Origin: Paenibacillus sp. R14(2021)
GTDB lineage: Bacteria > Bacillota > Bacilli > Paenibacillales > Paenibacillaceae
NCBI RefSeq assembly: GCF_019431355.1
Contig: NZ_CP080269.1
Span: forward strand, 1,240,001 to 1,304,000
Length of the DNA stretch: 64,000 nucleotides
Reading direction: 5' to 3'
Positions 17,424 to 26,961 of this stretch are shown piece after piece; position 1 is the first letter of the stretch, and each line of letters begins with the position of its first letter. A program made the position numbers and the translations under genes. A model generated the notes under the pieces. That model saw nothing but the letters and a program-made list of their open reading frames with translations, did not search any database and was not told where the DNA came from.

Positions 17424-17906
17424 ATGAAACGGGGAACAACACTCTTTTTGAAGATGGCTGTTATTCTTATTGGAATTCCAATTCTTGCTGTGTGCATATT
17501 TCTAGTGCCTAAAATCGGAGATTTTGCTGGAGAATTGTATCCAGAATTCGCTTTTTTGAAATCTCTCGTTTTTATCGATATGTACGCGGCAGCGGTCCCT
17601 TTTTACTTTGCTCTGTATCAAGCTTTTAGACTTTTTAGCTATATGGATAAGAGCCAAGCGTTCTCGGAATTATCCGTGAAGGCTTTAATGAGAATAAAAT
17701 ACTGTGCCATCACAATCAGTATCTTGTACCTGCTAGGTATGCCACTCTACTATCTCATGCAGAGGAAAGTTGACCCTCCAATTATCACAGTCACCGGATT
17801 CGTCATTATTTTCGCTTCAATGGTGATCGCCGTTTTTGCTGCTGTTCTCCAAAGGCTCTTACAGCAAGCTATACAAATAAAATCAGAAAATGATTTAACC
17901 ATCTGA
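17424..17906 (+). CDS. DUF2975 membrane protein
   Basis: A 160-residue four-helix membrane protein of the DUF2975 family (helices around 9-28, 48-66, 93-112, 125-148). The family is almost always encoded next to a small YozG-type Cro/C1 regulator, as here. The ATG at 17424 is preferred over the GTG at 17415 because GAGGTG lies 6 bases before it. The two genes are 10 bases apart and form an operon. The function is unknown; base composition is more AT-rich than the neighbours, a possible sign of different origin. Confidence 0.72.
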   Translation: MKRGTTLFLKMAVILIGIPILAVCIFLVPKIGDFAGELYPEFAFLKSLVFIDMYAAAVPFYFALYQAFRLFSYMDKSQAFSELSVKALMRIKYCAITISILYLLGMPLYYLMQRKVDPPIITVTGFVIIFASMVIAVFAAVLQRLLQQAIQIKSENDLTI

Positions 17907-17916
17907 GGTGAATAAC

Positions 17917-18132
17917 ATGACGATTATCATTAATATTGATGTGATGTTAGCAAAACGAAAAATGAGCGTAACGGAGCTTGCGGAGAGGGTTGGAATTACG
18001 ATGGCCAATCTATCTATTCTGAAAAATGGGAAAGCAAAAGCGGTTCGTTTTTCAACATTAGAAGCAATATGCAAGAATTTGGATTGTCAGCCAGGTGATA
18101 TTTTGGAGTACAAAAGCTACGAAGACACTTAA
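17917..18132 (+). CDS. YozG-like Cro/C1 HTH regulator
   Basis: A 71-residue single-domain helix-turn-helix protein. The DNA-binding helices are in VTELAERVGITMANLSILKN, followed by AKAVRFSTLEAICKNLDCQPGDIL, which is diagnostic for the YozG group. The ATG is chosen because GAGGTG lies 6 bases before it; a GTG three codons earlier is less well placed. It is paired with the DUF2975 membrane protein and probably regulates this two-gene unit. Confidence 0.82.
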   Translation: MTIIINIDVMLAKRKMSVTELAERVGITMANLSILKNGKAKAVRFSTLEAICKNLDCQPGDILEYKSYEDT

Positions 18133-18174
18133 TTAAACTTGATTCGAATGACAGATAAGAGATTATACAGGGTC

Positions 18175-18212
18175 TAAAAAACCGCCGGTGACCTTAAGCA
18201 GGTCACCGGCGT
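18175..18212 (-). terminator. Terminator of proS
   Basis: Perfect 11-base stem CGCCGGTGACC / GGTCACCGGCG with T6 on the minus strand, about 40 bases after the proS stop codon. Confidence 0.85.
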
Positions 18213-18252
18213 TATGACTTAAACTATAATTCGCGTATGCTCCTCTTGGGAT

Positions 18253-20004
18253 CTAGGTCATACCGGAAGTCGATTTTACTGCTAAGGTCTGAAGAACCTT
18301 CGACGGCACCTCGGCAAGCGGAATTCGTACGACGTCCTCGCTGCTTCCTCTTTGTTTCCATTCCACGAGCCCTTCCGAAATTCCTTTCCCGATGACGACT
18401 CGAATCGGCGCTCCGATTAGATCGCTGTCCTTCAGCTTCACGCCTAGCCGTTCCTCCCGGTCGTCGAGCAGCGGTTCGAAACCGGCAGCCTGCATCTGAT
18501 CATACAGCATTTCCGCCGCAGCCATTTGAGCAGTATCCTGATGGGATACCGGAATGATATGCACCTTATGCGGAGCCAAGCTTGCTGGCCATATCATGCC
18601 GTTCTCGTCGTAATGCTGTTCAATGACGGCAGACAAGAGCCGGGATACGCCGATTCCGTAGCAGCCCATAATGATCGGATTGCTTTCACCGCTTGCGTCG
18701 ACAAAATCGGCGCCGAGCTTCTCGCTGTATTTCGTGCCAAGCTTGAACACATGTCCGATTTCGATGCCGCGAATGATGCGCAGCGAGCCCTCCGAGCAAT
18801 TCGGACATGGCTCGTTCTCCTGCACATTGCGATAATCCCCCAACCGTACCTGCGGGAAGTCTCTGCCAGGGACGATGTTGCGCATATGATAATCGGTTTC
18901 GTTCGCGCCGGCAACGGCTTGCCCCAATGCCGCAGCCTCGAAGTCCGCCAGGACGGGAATGTCCAACCCAACCGGACCGGCGAAGCCCGAGGCCGCCCCC
19001 GTGATCGATCGTACGGCATCGCTGTCCGCCAGCTCCAGCTGCACGGCTTGCAGCGTGTTCTTCACCTTCGTCTCGTTCACCTCGTGATCTCCGCGGGCAA
19101 GTACGGCAACCGGACTGCCGTCCGCCATATAGATCAGCGTTTTGATCAGTTCGCTGCTTGATAGGCCAAGACCCGACACAAGCTCGTCAATGGTCCGCAG
19201 CCCCGGAGTATGGAACTTCTCGGCTTGGGGAGCGGCAGCATCGACCGAAGCGATTAGGGTCTCAGCAGAAGCAATGACAACGTTGCGTCCGACCGCCTTC
19301 TCCATATTAGCTGCATAGCTGCAGTGGCTGCATGTCACCACGTCGTCTTCACCCGAAGCTGCAATCGCCATAAACTCATGCGTCCCGCCTTCGCCGCCGA
19401 TTGCGCCGGCATCTGCTTCTACGGCGCGAAATTGGAGACCGCACCGCTCGAAGATCCGGTGATAGGCATCGTACATGGCACGATAGGTCGCGTCCAAGCT
19501 CTCCCAATCCGCGGCAAATGAATAGGCATCCTTCATGACGAACTCTCTGCCGCGAAGCAGGCCGAAGCGCGGACGACGCTCATCGCGGAATTTGGTCTGA
19601 ATCTGAAACAGCGTTACAGGCAGCTTGCGGTATGACGAGATCTCTTGCGCGATGAGCTGCGTGATGACTTCTTCGTGGGTCGGTCCAAGCGCGAACTCCC
19701 TGCCGTTTCGGTCCTCAAGCCGAATTAACTCCGGTCCGTATACTTCATAACGTCCCGATTGTCGCCATAGATCGGCCGGCTGAAGCGCCGGCAGCAGCAC
19801 CTCCTGCGCGCCAGCGGCCTCCATCTCCTCGCGGACGATCGCTTCTACATTGCGCAGCACGCGCCGGCCAAGCGGCAGGAACGAATAGACACCTGCAGAC
19901 AGCTGGCGGATGAAACCTCCTTTGAGCAGCAATTGATGACTGACGGCTTCCGCATCGGCCGGTATTTCGCGAAGGGTAGGTATAAAAGCTTGTTTCTGCC
20001 TCAT
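18253..20004 (-). CDS. proS: Prolyl-tRNA synthetase
   Basis: A 583-residue class II synthetase of the bacterial type. Motif 1 is in SFLPLGRRVLRNVEAI, motif 2 is TKFRDERRPRFGLLRGREF and motif 3 is GCYGIGVSRLLSAVIE. The insertion (editing, YbaK-like) domain lies between about residues 225 and 385, and the C-terminal anticodon-binding domain holds HIIPVSHQD. It charges tRNA-Pro in the cytoplasm. The ATG at 20004 is chosen because GAGAGG lies 9 bases before it and the protein then begins with the usual MRQKQAFIPTLRE. It is controlled by the T-box leader upstream and ends at its own terminator. Confidence 0.96.
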   Translation of the reverse strand: MRQKQAFIPTLREIPADAEAVSHQLLLKGGFIRQLSAGVYSFLPLGRRVLRNVEAIVREEMEAAGAQEVLLPALQPADLWRQSGRYEVYGPELIRLEDRNGREFALGPTHEEVITQLIAQEISSYRKLPVTLFQIQTKFRDERRPRFGLLRGREFVMKDAYSFAADWESLDATYRAMYDAYHRIFERCGLQFRAVEADAGAIGGEGGTHEFMAIAASGEDDVVTCSHCSYAANMEKAVGRNVVIASAETLIASVDAAAPQAEKFHTPGLRTIDELVSGLGLSSSELIKTLIYMADGSPVAVLARGDHEVNETKVKNTLQAVQLELADSDAVRSITGAASGFAGPVGLDIPVLADFEAAALGQAVAGANETDYHMRNIVPGRDFPQVRLGDYRNVQENEPCPNCSEGSLRIIRGIEIGHVFKLGTKYSEKLGADFVDASGESNPIIMGCYGIGVSRLLSAVIEQHYDENGMIWPASLAPHKVHIIPVSHQDTAQMAAAEMLYDQMQAAGFEPLLDDREERLGVKLKDSDLIGAPIRVVIGKGISEGLVEWKQRGSSEDVVRIPLAEVPSKVLQTLAVKSTSGMT

Positions 20005-20040
20005 GGCGTTCATCCTCTCTACGTACATTCGTAATCAAAT

Positions 20041-20300
20041 AAAAACGCAGGCCCGTCCCCAGTAAAGGGACGAGCCTGCGCTCGTGGTACCACCCCAAAT
20101 TCAGCCGCGCCGATTGCCGGCAGCAGACTCTCTGGTTGGGATAACGGGGAGCTCCCGGCTGCAAATACTGGAAACGTTCCTTGCAGCGACTACAAGGCGG
20201 GGCCAATCGGCGGCTGCGGGGCGCCTCTCAGCCTGGCGGGCCCCCTCTCTGTGCGCAGTCACGATTCGATCGGCATTTCCTTGATCACGGTCATTGATTG
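20041..20300 (-). promoter_or_regulatory. T-box leader of proS
   Basis: A tRNA-sensing T-box riboswitch. On the minus strand the T-box core GGGTGGTACCACG (20083-20096) is followed at once by a strong terminator, stem CGCAGGCTCGTCCC / GGGGACGGGCCTGCG plus T5 (20041-20080). The T-box and the 5' arm of the terminator can instead form the antiterminator. Upstream, AGAGAGG and CTGAGAG elements of stem I are visible near 20232-20252. Uncharged tRNA-Pro is expected to open transcription of proS. The Pro specifier codon lies in a C-rich stretch (GGCCCCGCC near 20199-20207) but was not fixed with certainty. Confidence 0.92.
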
Positions 20301-20332
20301 GTATTAAAAATACAACATCTCCAGCTCTAAAG

Positions 20333-21886
20333 TCAACCGTTACTCGCCTGCCCGGGCTGCTCTAACGCCGCAGCTCGGGATTTGGATAGATTCCAACTCG
20401 GCCATCCGGAACCGGTAGGAGCCTGGTCACGAATCGACCGGATCGCATCTTCCAAATTGGGAATCGGCCGGGGATGTCGTTCTTGCAGCTTCAGCAATGC
20501 CGGCAGTGCATCCGTCGATAAATGACTGAGATAACGCGTGTCGATTTTACCGTTCTGCTCGTAGCGTTCACTGTTCTGCCGCGCGATCATCCCATCAAGA
20601 TCAGCGTAGTTCATGACGATGTAGGCGGTAAGGCCAAGCGCGATATAGGCCTTGGCCAAGGAGAAATAAGAACGCCATATCCGAATGATCGAAGCCGCAA
20701 GAATAAAGCACAGCAAAATCATAAAGCCGTGCACGAGCAGCCTCGTTTGCGTATAACCATACACCTGTTCGTACAGCGAGAGTCGGCCGAAGGCTGAGAT
20801 CAACATCACCAAGGTGCAGCCAACCAGCATGCTTAAGCTGAATTTGCGGACAAGCTCAGCAGCGCGTTCCCCCTGCTTCACGAGATGCAGACCGCAAAGC
20901 AGCAGAATCAAATTAATGAGCGATACGGCGATCAGCTGCGCGAAGCCTTGTCTAGCATATTCAGCGTAGACGCTGCCTGCGGGAAGCATGCCCTTCGAAG
21001 CACCGAACAGGTAAGAGAATTGAATAACCGCGAAGACGATATAAACCAGGTTAAAGCTGATCAGCAGCGTGCTCGCGGTAAGCGGATCCAGCTTATAGGT
21101 CTTCGCCTTCTCTTCGTAAACTACCAAGGCAAGCCCGTTCCACGTATCATGCGTACCGACCTGATGGTCGCCGATTCGGCGGAATAGCAGCGCCCACAAG
21201 TAACTGAAGGCATACAAGGCGAATACCGCTCCGACGAACGTACGTATAAAGCCGCCAAACAAGTCCCAATGAAACAACAAGCGCGGAATCCGCCACAGCA
21301 GTTCATTGAAAATCCGGTCGGCGGATGCCAGAAGTCCGATGACCAAGCCGAGCAGCGGCGCTGCGAGCAGAAGCCCGAACAAGATGCGCTTTGCCTTGCC
21401 GACCATTCCTTGTTCAACGGCGTTCTTCGGCGTCAGGCGGTTCGCAAGCAGTCCGAACGGCACGAATATATGCGAGAAGGGCTTAAACAAGCTCAGCAGC
21501 AGCACATCGCCGTAAAATCCTGCGCGATACCACGGCTTGCCGCTGCTGCGCGTCAACAGCACCGTTTGGGCTGCAATAAGCGCCGGCAGTAGAATCACAT
21601 TGAGCGCACGAAACAGTTCATTGGCATAAATCATATAGGTGAGCGACAGCAGCACCACCGGCAGACTTAGCAGCCAGCCTGATTTCGACTGCCCCTTCCA
21701 TTGGTCGAAGCCGCCGATTCTCCCCTTCACCGCATAGAAGAACAGGCCGTAGAATGCGGCAACAAACAACGGCACGGACAAATTCAGTCCATTCCAAACA
21801 AATAAATATTGGCTCCATAGTCCAAACAGCAGCGATAATAGCGCCATATTCTCATATTTTCGCTGCCAAGGCGCTGGATCCCTCAT
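20333..21886 (-). CDS. DUF4173/DUF4153-like polytopic membrane protein
   Basis: A 517-residue membrane protein with about 11-12 hydrophobic helices spread over residues 13-425 and a soluble C-terminal tail of about 90 residues. The segment LLASADRIFNELLWRIPRLL followed by a long periplasmic-type stretch fits the DUF4173 family. The function is unknown; related genes have been connected with two-component or envelope stress loci. The GGAAGTG site precedes the ATG. It is transcribed divergently from the SgrR-like regulator, which overlaps no coding part once its start is placed at 22020. Confidence 0.62.
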   Translation of the reverse strand: MRDPAPWQRKYENMALLSLLFGLWSQYLFVWNGLNLSVPLFVAAFYGLFFYAVKGRIGGFDQWKGQSKSGWLLSLPVVLLSLTYMIYANELFRALNVILLPALIAAQTVLLTRSSGKPWYRAGFYGDVLLLSLFKPFSHIFVPFGLLANRLTPKNAVEQGMVGKAKRILFGLLLAAPLLGLVIGLLASADRIFNELLWRIPRLLFHWDLFGGFIRTFVGAVFALYAFSYLWALLFRRIGDHQVGTHDTWNGLALVVYEEKAKTYKLDPLTASTLLISFNLVYIVFAVIQFSYLFGASKGMLPAGSVYAEYARQGFAQLIAVSLINLILLLCGLHLVKQGERAAELVRKFSLSMLVGCTLVMLISAFGRLSLYEQVYGYTQTRLLVHGFMILLCFILAASIIRIWRSYFSLAKAYIALGLTAYIVMNYADLDGMIARQNSERYEQNGKIDTRYLSHLSTDALPALLKLQERHPRPIPNLEDAIRSIRDQAPTGSGWPSWNLSKSRAAALEQPGQASNG

Positions 21887-22019
21887 GCTTTCACTTCCGT
21901 TTCATGCGCTGGTCAGCAGCGCGAATAACTTGCTTCCATTAATTGTATCCGATAAAATAAGAACAAAAAGTGCAAGTTTATATTGGAAAATTTCATATTT
22001 TAGAAACGGAGATTGCCGG

Positions 22020-23825
22020 ATGAAGATGCGTCAGCATTACTTGGCGCTGCGGAAGATTTACCCGCATGTGCAGGAACGGGAAAAGCTTGAAGTGACCACC
22101 CAAGAGCTCTCGGAAGCGCTGGACTGCACGCATCGCAACATGGTGCTTCTTCTGCAGCGGATGCAGCGCGAACAGTGGCTGAGCTGGGAGCCGAAGCGCG
22201 GCCGCGGCAATCGGTCCGAGCTGCAATTCCTTATGCCTCCGGATGAGCTGATCCTGGCGGAAGCGCGCGAAGTCGCGGAGCGGCATGATTTGCAGCGGGC
22301 GGTGTCTTATGTGCAGACGATGGACAACGGCGCAGGAGCCCTTCGTACCCAGTTCCAAGCCTGGTTGGCCGGGCGCTTCGGCTTTCAATCGGAGGTGCGG
22401 GGCGAGCGTCGGCTTGATCTGCTTCGCTTCCCGCTGCCCCAGCGCATCCATTCCCTTGATCCGGCCGATATTCATTATTCGGGCGAATCCCATCTCGTCA
22501 ACCAGCTGTTTGACGGGCTTGTTCGGATGAGCCCGGAAGGCGATGAGCTCCTGCCTCATCTCGCCCATGCCTGGGAAGTCGATGATGCGAGAATCCGGTG
22601 GACGTTCTATCTGCGTAAAGGCGTCCTGTTTCACCACGGACGCGAGATGACTGCCCGTGATGTGAAATTCTCTTTCGAACGTCTCCAGGCGCTTGCACCG
22701 AAAGGCTTATACAATTGGGTATACGCGGATATGGCCGCGATCGAAGTCGTTGATGAACAAACCGTTACCTTTCTTCTGCATAGGCCGAATGAGCTGTTAG
22801 TTTCTTTTCTGGCAACCAACCGCGCTTCGGTCGTGCCTGAATTCCAAGCCCATGAACGTTCGGATGCCGCATTCGGCGCGCAGCCTGTCGGAACTGGTCC
22901 TTTCCGATTGAGCGGCAGCAGCCAAGGCGTCTATACGCTGGAGGCATTCTCTACATATTTTCAAGGCAGAGGATTTCTCGATATTGTGGAAGTATGGACT
23001 GAACCGGAGAACAAGTCCAAAGAGGATGACGGCTCGCTGCCCGACTTTCAAGTCATGCACAACGTCCGATTGACAGGACAAGCGATGGAGGAAATGCAGC
23101 AGGTGAAGCAATCGGGGATGACCTGCAAATTCATGACCATCAATGAGCTGCGAGATGGTCCTCTTCGAAATTCGGCTGTGCGCGAAGCGCTTCTGCTTGC
23201 CTTGAATCGCGAAGCATTGATCGAGCGGTTGTCAGGAGACGTCATCGAAGCCGCAGACAGCTTCTGGCCCGAACGAAATGCAATGACGGATGTCGAAACC
23301 GCGGAGATTAGCGGATTAACGGCGTCCCAGCCGCCAGCGTCTCTTATGAACGGGTACAATGGAGAACCGATCGTGCTTGCGACCATTCCTCAATACGAGA
23401 GAGACGCCGTCATCGTTCGGGACCTCTGTGCGGAAGCCGGCTTTCAGCTGACCATCGAGCTCATTCCCGCCGAACACTTCAAGGGAGAAGCAAGGTTAAG
23501 CGCCGACTTGCTGCTGTTCGCGATCATGTTGGACGAGCACCGCGAGCTGCGGCTAATCGACCTGTTCAAGAGCATGCAGCATCACTTCCTGCCTGACGTT
23601 CGGGCACATATGGAACGGAAGATTTCATCGCTCTCCGCGATCCCGGACAGGCTCCGGCGGAAAGAGCTGCTCGTTGAACTCGAGACCGAACTCAAGCAAT
23701 CACGACGTCTTCTGTTTCTGTACCGGAAGCATCTGAAGACTGCCTTCCACCCATCCATTCGAGGAATCGCATTGGAATCGCTGGGCTGGGTAAGATTTCG
23801 CGATTTGTGGTTTAAGCGCGTCTAG
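22020..23825 (+). CDS. SgrR-like regulator fused to solute-binding domain
   Basis: A 601-residue protein of the SgrR family (COG4533). The N-terminal winged-helix domain (about 1-115, VTTQELSEALDCTHRNMVLL and WEPKRGRGNRSEL) is joined to a SBP_bac_5 domain of ABC peptide/nickel binding proteins (about 140-590, HYSGESHLVNQLFDGLVR, GREMTARDVKFSFERL, AVREALLLALNREALI). There is no signal peptide, so it is a cytosolic sensor that uses a transporter-type fold to bind a ligand. The ATG at 22020 is chosen for its GGAG at 9 bases and because the HTH starts there. The divergent DUF4173 gene is a possible target. Confidence 0.85.
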   Translation: MKMRQHYLALRKIYPHVQEREKLEVTTQELSEALDCTHRNMVLLLQRMQREQWLSWEPKRGRGNRSELQFLMPPDELILAEAREVAERHDLQRAVSYVQTMDNGAGALRTQFQAWLAGRFGFQSEVRGERRLDLLRFPLPQRIHSLDPADIHYSGESHLVNQLFDGLVRMSPEGDELLPHLAHAWEVDDARIRWTFYLRKGVLFHHGREMTARDVKFSFERLQALAPKGLYNWVYADMAAIEVVDEQTVTFLLHRPNELLVSFLATNRASVVPEFQAHERSDAAFGAQPVGTGPFRLSGSSQGVYTLEAFSTYFQGRGFLDIVEVWTEPENKSKEDDGSLPDFQVMHNVRLTGQAMEEMQQVKQSGMTCKFMTINELRDGPLRNSAVREALLLALNREALIERLSGDVIEAADSFWPERNAMTDVETAEISGLTASQPPASLMNGYNGEPIVLATIPQYERDAVIVRDLCAEAGFQLTIELIPAEHFKGEARLSADLLLFAIMLDEHRELRLIDLFKSMQHHFLPDVRAHMERKISSLSAIPDRLRRKELLVELETELKQSRRLLFLYRKHLKTAFHPSIRGIALESLGWVRFRDLWFKRV

Positions 23826-23878
23826 CAGCACGCATACAATACTTTAACAATTATTGATACCTGGAGACTATTCTAACC

Positions 23879-24214
23879 GTGATTAGGTTACCGGATAATC
23901 AAAGCGAATTCTTACATCAAGAATTTCAAATCACAAGCGCGATTGTCAGACCGAACGGATCCTTCCAAGGCATGGATATGCTTAGTAATACGGAAATCTA
24001 TACGTCAGGCGGAGCAGAAGGCGATACGCCCCAGATTGCAATGCTGTCGAATACGGGCGCGTACAAAACGCTCGTGAATATTACGAAAGTGGGAACGCAT
24101 GAAATCGAAGGCGTGCAAACAAAGGACGGCAACGTCTACTTTATTATCGTTACCGACCCTGTCAATAAAAAGGACACGCAAAAAATATATTACGTTGCTG
24201 ACACGATCTTTTAG
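23879..24214 (+). CDS. Short unknown protein, possibly a gene tail
   Basis: A 111-codon frame starting with GTG; GGAG lies 12 bases upstream, which is far. No signal peptide or family was recognised. The sequence looks like beta-rich repeats (NTEIYTSGGAEGDTPQIAML, GNVYFIIVTDPV, QKIYYVADTIF), as at the end of a larger beta-propeller or lipoprotein, so it may be a remnant rather than a full gene. It follows the SgrR-like gene by 53 bases and ends at a strong terminator. Confidence 0.4.
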   Translation: MIRLPDNQSEFLHQEFQITSAIVRPNGSFQGMDMLSNTEIYTSGGAEGDTPQIAMLSNTGAYKTLVNITKVGTHEIEGVQTKDGNVYFIIVTDPVNKKDTQKIYYVADTIF

Positions 24215-24256
24215 AGAAATTAGCGAAAAGTTACTATTAAAAGCTAGGGTATGACA

Positions 24257-24290
24257 AAAAGAGCTGCACCCCAGGGAATGCAGCTCTTTT
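24257..24290. terminator. Bidirectional terminator
   Basis: Perfect stem AAAAGAGCTGCA / TGCAGCTCTTTT with a 10-base loop between the short unknown frame and the convergent GH95 gene. Confidence 0.85.
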
Positions 24291-24347
24291 GTTGCGGCCA
24301 GCTTGACGCAAAACGAGCCTATTGTCACGACTATTCTGTGCTTTGTT

Positions 24348-26750
24348 CTATTGTGCCGTTATCCGGTAACGCTGGCCGGCAATCGTATCGAATAGATAGC
24401 GTCCGTCAGTAAGCTTAACGGCTTCTACAGCTTGCTCGGCCCCCTCTTCCCTGCCAAGCACGGTTACGGCAACCGGACTATCGACGGACAGCGTGCATGG
24501 TTCGCCGTGGAGCGACAGCAGCTCCGCTTGGACGAAGCGGCCCTCCTGCCAGGTTATGCCGATCTCGAAGCCGCCGCGTGCGCGAAGTCCCGTAACGTAT
24601 CCTTCCGGCCATGCCGAAGGCAGCGCGGGAAGCAAGTGCAGCTCGCCCTGATGCGATTGAAGCAGCATCTCCGCAATACCAGCCGTCGCGGCAAAATTGC
24701 CGTCGATTTGGAATGGCGGATGCGCGTCGAACAGGTTCGGGTAAACGCCGCCGTGATGGTAGTTCTCCGGCTCATTCTCGCGAACGACCTTCAGCAGGTT
24801 GCCGATCAGATTGAGCGCGCGGTCGCCGTCGCGGAAACGCGCCCACAGCGAGACCTTCCAGCCAAGGCTCCAGCCCGTGCCTTCGTCGCCCCTGCGTTCC
24901 AGCGACTTCTTGGCCGCTTCAAGGAGCTCCGGCGCGGAGCGCTCCGTAAGCTGTCTGCCGGGATAGACGCCGAACAAATGCGAGACATGGCGGTGATGCA
25001 CATCCTCGTCCTCGAAGTCTTCGCTCGCCCATTCCTGGAGTTGCCCGTAGCGTCCGATGCGAAGCGGAAGCAGCCGCTCCAGCGTTTCCGCGAGCTCCGC
25101 GCTGAACTCCTCATCGATTTCCAGAATGGCAGCCGCTTCTCTAAGATTCGTAAACAAATCCCAGATCAGCTCCAAATCCATGGACGCTGCGCTGGTGACG
25201 CCCGCGAGTCCCTCCTCGGTGCGGAATTTATGCTCCGGCGACGTTGAAGGCATCGTGACCAGCTTGCCTTCGCCATTGTCGACCAGCCAATCCAAGCAGA
25301 ACAAGGCTGCTTCCTTCATAACCGGATACGCGTTCTCTTTCAGGTACTGCTTGTCGCGTCCAAATGCGTAATGCTCCCACAAATGCTGGCACAGCCAGAC
25401 GCCGCCCATCGGCCAGTTGACCCAGATGGCATCGCCGTTGCCGAATTCGCCGACAGGCTCCGTGTGCGCCCACAAGTCAGCGTTGTGATGCGCGGTCCAG
25501 CCGCGAGTGCCGTAATTGACCGAAGCGGTCCGCTTACCCGTCACCGCGAGCTGCTCGATGAACGTCAGGAGCGGTGTATGGCATTCCGCCAGGTTGGTCG
25601 TTTCCACCGGCCAATAGTTCATCTGCGTATTGATGTTGATCGTATAATTGCTGCTCCACGGCGGACGGGTGTCTTTGTTCCATATGCCCTGCAGATTGGT
25701 CGGCTGTGTTCCCGGGCGCGAACCGGCAATCATCAGGTAACGACCGAAATGGAAGACCAGCTCGACGAGACCGGGATCCGAAGCGCCAAATTGCGCAATC
25801 CGCGCATCCGTAGCCATATCCTCCGGCGCAGATGCCGGTCCGAGCTTCAAAGCAACACGGTCGAACAGGGATTTATAATCGACAATATGCCGTTCTTTCA
25901 ATTGTTCATAGGACAGCGGGAAAGCGCCTTCAAGTACTGCCAATGCGATCGCGCCAGCATCCTTACCCTCGCTGCGCGGCATGCGGTCAAACCCGTTAAA
26001 GCTCGTCGCCGCGCTCCAATAGAGCGTTGCGCCCGACGCGCCGATAACATGCAGCCCGTCTGCGTCAATCCAGGTGAAGCCGTCTCCGTCGTCGACCTTC
26101 ACCTTCAGACAGCCTTCGAACGATATCGCCTCCGACGTGTACGGATCGCCGTAAACGATCGGCTCGTCCACCGTAAAGTAGCTGGGAGCCAGCTTCTCCG
26201 GCGCTACGCCGTGGAGAATATAGCGTCCGTCGGCATTGGATGTCCGATAGCGGAGCGGACTGTCGAGCTTCGCGTGGAAGCTGAGCTTCCCTTGCTCGCT
26301 CGCCCGCAGGCGCATGACGATGACGCCGTCAGGATGCGAGGCAAACATTTCGCGGGAATACGTGACATTCCCGATCTGGTACGTGACCGTCGAAAGCGCT
26401 TGCGACAAATCCAGCGTACGCGCATAATTCCGCGCGATGTCGCCGTGCTCGAACGTCAATCGAAGATGGCCGAGCGGCAAATACGATTGCGTGTAAGGCC
26501 CCATCATCTGCTTGCACAGCAGGTCGGCTTCGACGAACCGCTTCTCCTGAATAAGCTTGCGGACCTCGGGAAGCACTTCCTTGGCGCCCGGATTGCTGCC
26601 GTCGCGCGGCTGTCCGGACCAGAGCGTATCTTCGTTCAATTGAATTTCTTCGGATTCCACGCCGCCGAAGATCATGGCGCCGAGGCGGCCGTTGCCTATT
26701 GGCAGCGCTTCCGTCCACACTTGCGCGGGTGTGCCGTATTGAAGCTTCAT
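24348..26750 (-). CDS. GH95 family glycoside hydrolase (alpha-L-fucosidase type)
   Basis: An 800-residue cytoplasmic enzyme of glycoside hydrolase family 95. It starts at the N-terminal beta domain ([29 protein letters not shown]), then has the (alpha/alpha)6 barrel with [64 protein letters not shown] and [20 protein letters not shown], and a C-terminal beta domain. Family members are inverting 1,2-alpha-L-fucosidases or alpha-L-galactosidases acting on plant or host glycans. No signal peptide is present, so the substrate should be an imported oligosaccharide. GGAGG is 9 bases before the ATG at 26750. No transporter is adjacent. Confidence 0.9.
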   Translation of the reverse strand: MKLQYGTPAQVWTEALPIGNGRLGAMIFGGVESEEIQLNEDTLWSGQPRDGSNPGAKEVLPEVRKLIQEKRFVEADLLCKQMMGPYTQSYLPLGHLRLTFEHGDIARNYARTLDLSQALSTVTYQIGNVTYSREMFASHPDGVIVMRLRASEQGKLSFHAKLDSPLRYRTSNADGRYILHGVAPEKLAPSYFTVDEPIVYGDPYTSEAISFEGCLKVKVDDGDGFTWIDADGLHVIGASGATLYWSAATSFNGFDRMPRSEGKDAGAIALAVLEGAFPLSYEQLKERHIVDYKSLFDRVALKLGPASAPEDMATDARIAQFGASDPGLVELVFHFGRYLMIAGSRPGTQPTNLQGIWNKDTRPPWSSNYTININTQMNYWPVETTNLAECHTPLLTFIEQLAVTGKRTASVNYGTRGWTAHHNADLWAHTEPVGEFGNGDAIWVNWPMGGVWLCQHLWEHYAFGRDKQYLKENAYPVMKEAALFCLDWLVDNGEGKLVTMPSTSPEHKFRTEEGLAGVTSAASMDLELIWDLFTNLREAAAILEIDEEFSAELAETLERLLPLRIGRYGQLQEWASEDFEDEDVHHRHVSHLFGVYPGRQLTERSAPELLEAAKKSLERRGDEGTGWSLGWKVSLWARFRDGDRALNLIGNLLKVVRENEPENYHHGGVYPNLFDAHPPFQIDGNFAATAGIAEMLLQSHQGELHLLPALPSAWPEGYVTGLRARGGFEIGITWQEGRFVQAELLSLHGEPCTLSVDSPVAVTVLGREEGAEQAVEAVKLTDGRYLFDTIAGQRYRITAQ

Positions 26751-26894
26751 GTCTGTCATCCTCCTTATTCTCTACTCAAGTCTAATGACAATGTATCGTG
26801 CCGCTTGGGAAATCGTCAAGCATGGATTGACTCAAGATGGCGGAATATCGGATATCAGACATCTTTCTGTCACGCTTCGGTCACAGGACACGAG

Positions 26895-26944
26895 AAAAAA
26901 GCCGGCAAGCGCATCCGGGTCATCCCGTTGCTGCTTGCCGGCTT
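26895..26944 (-). terminator. Terminator of ABC-F gene
   Basis: Perfect 12-base stem AAGCCGGCAAGC / GCTTGCCGGCTT with a T6 run on the minus strand, 18 bases after the stop of the ABC-F gene. Confidence 0.85.
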
Positions 26945-26961
26945 CGCAATTTTGGCTGGCT

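Noticed and set aside
26390-26407. A cre-like palindrome (CGAAAGCGCTTGC) inside the GH95 gene
   Set aside because: It lies about 350 bases into the coding region, the flanking bases do not match the CcpA consensus well, and no cre-like site was seen near the promoter.
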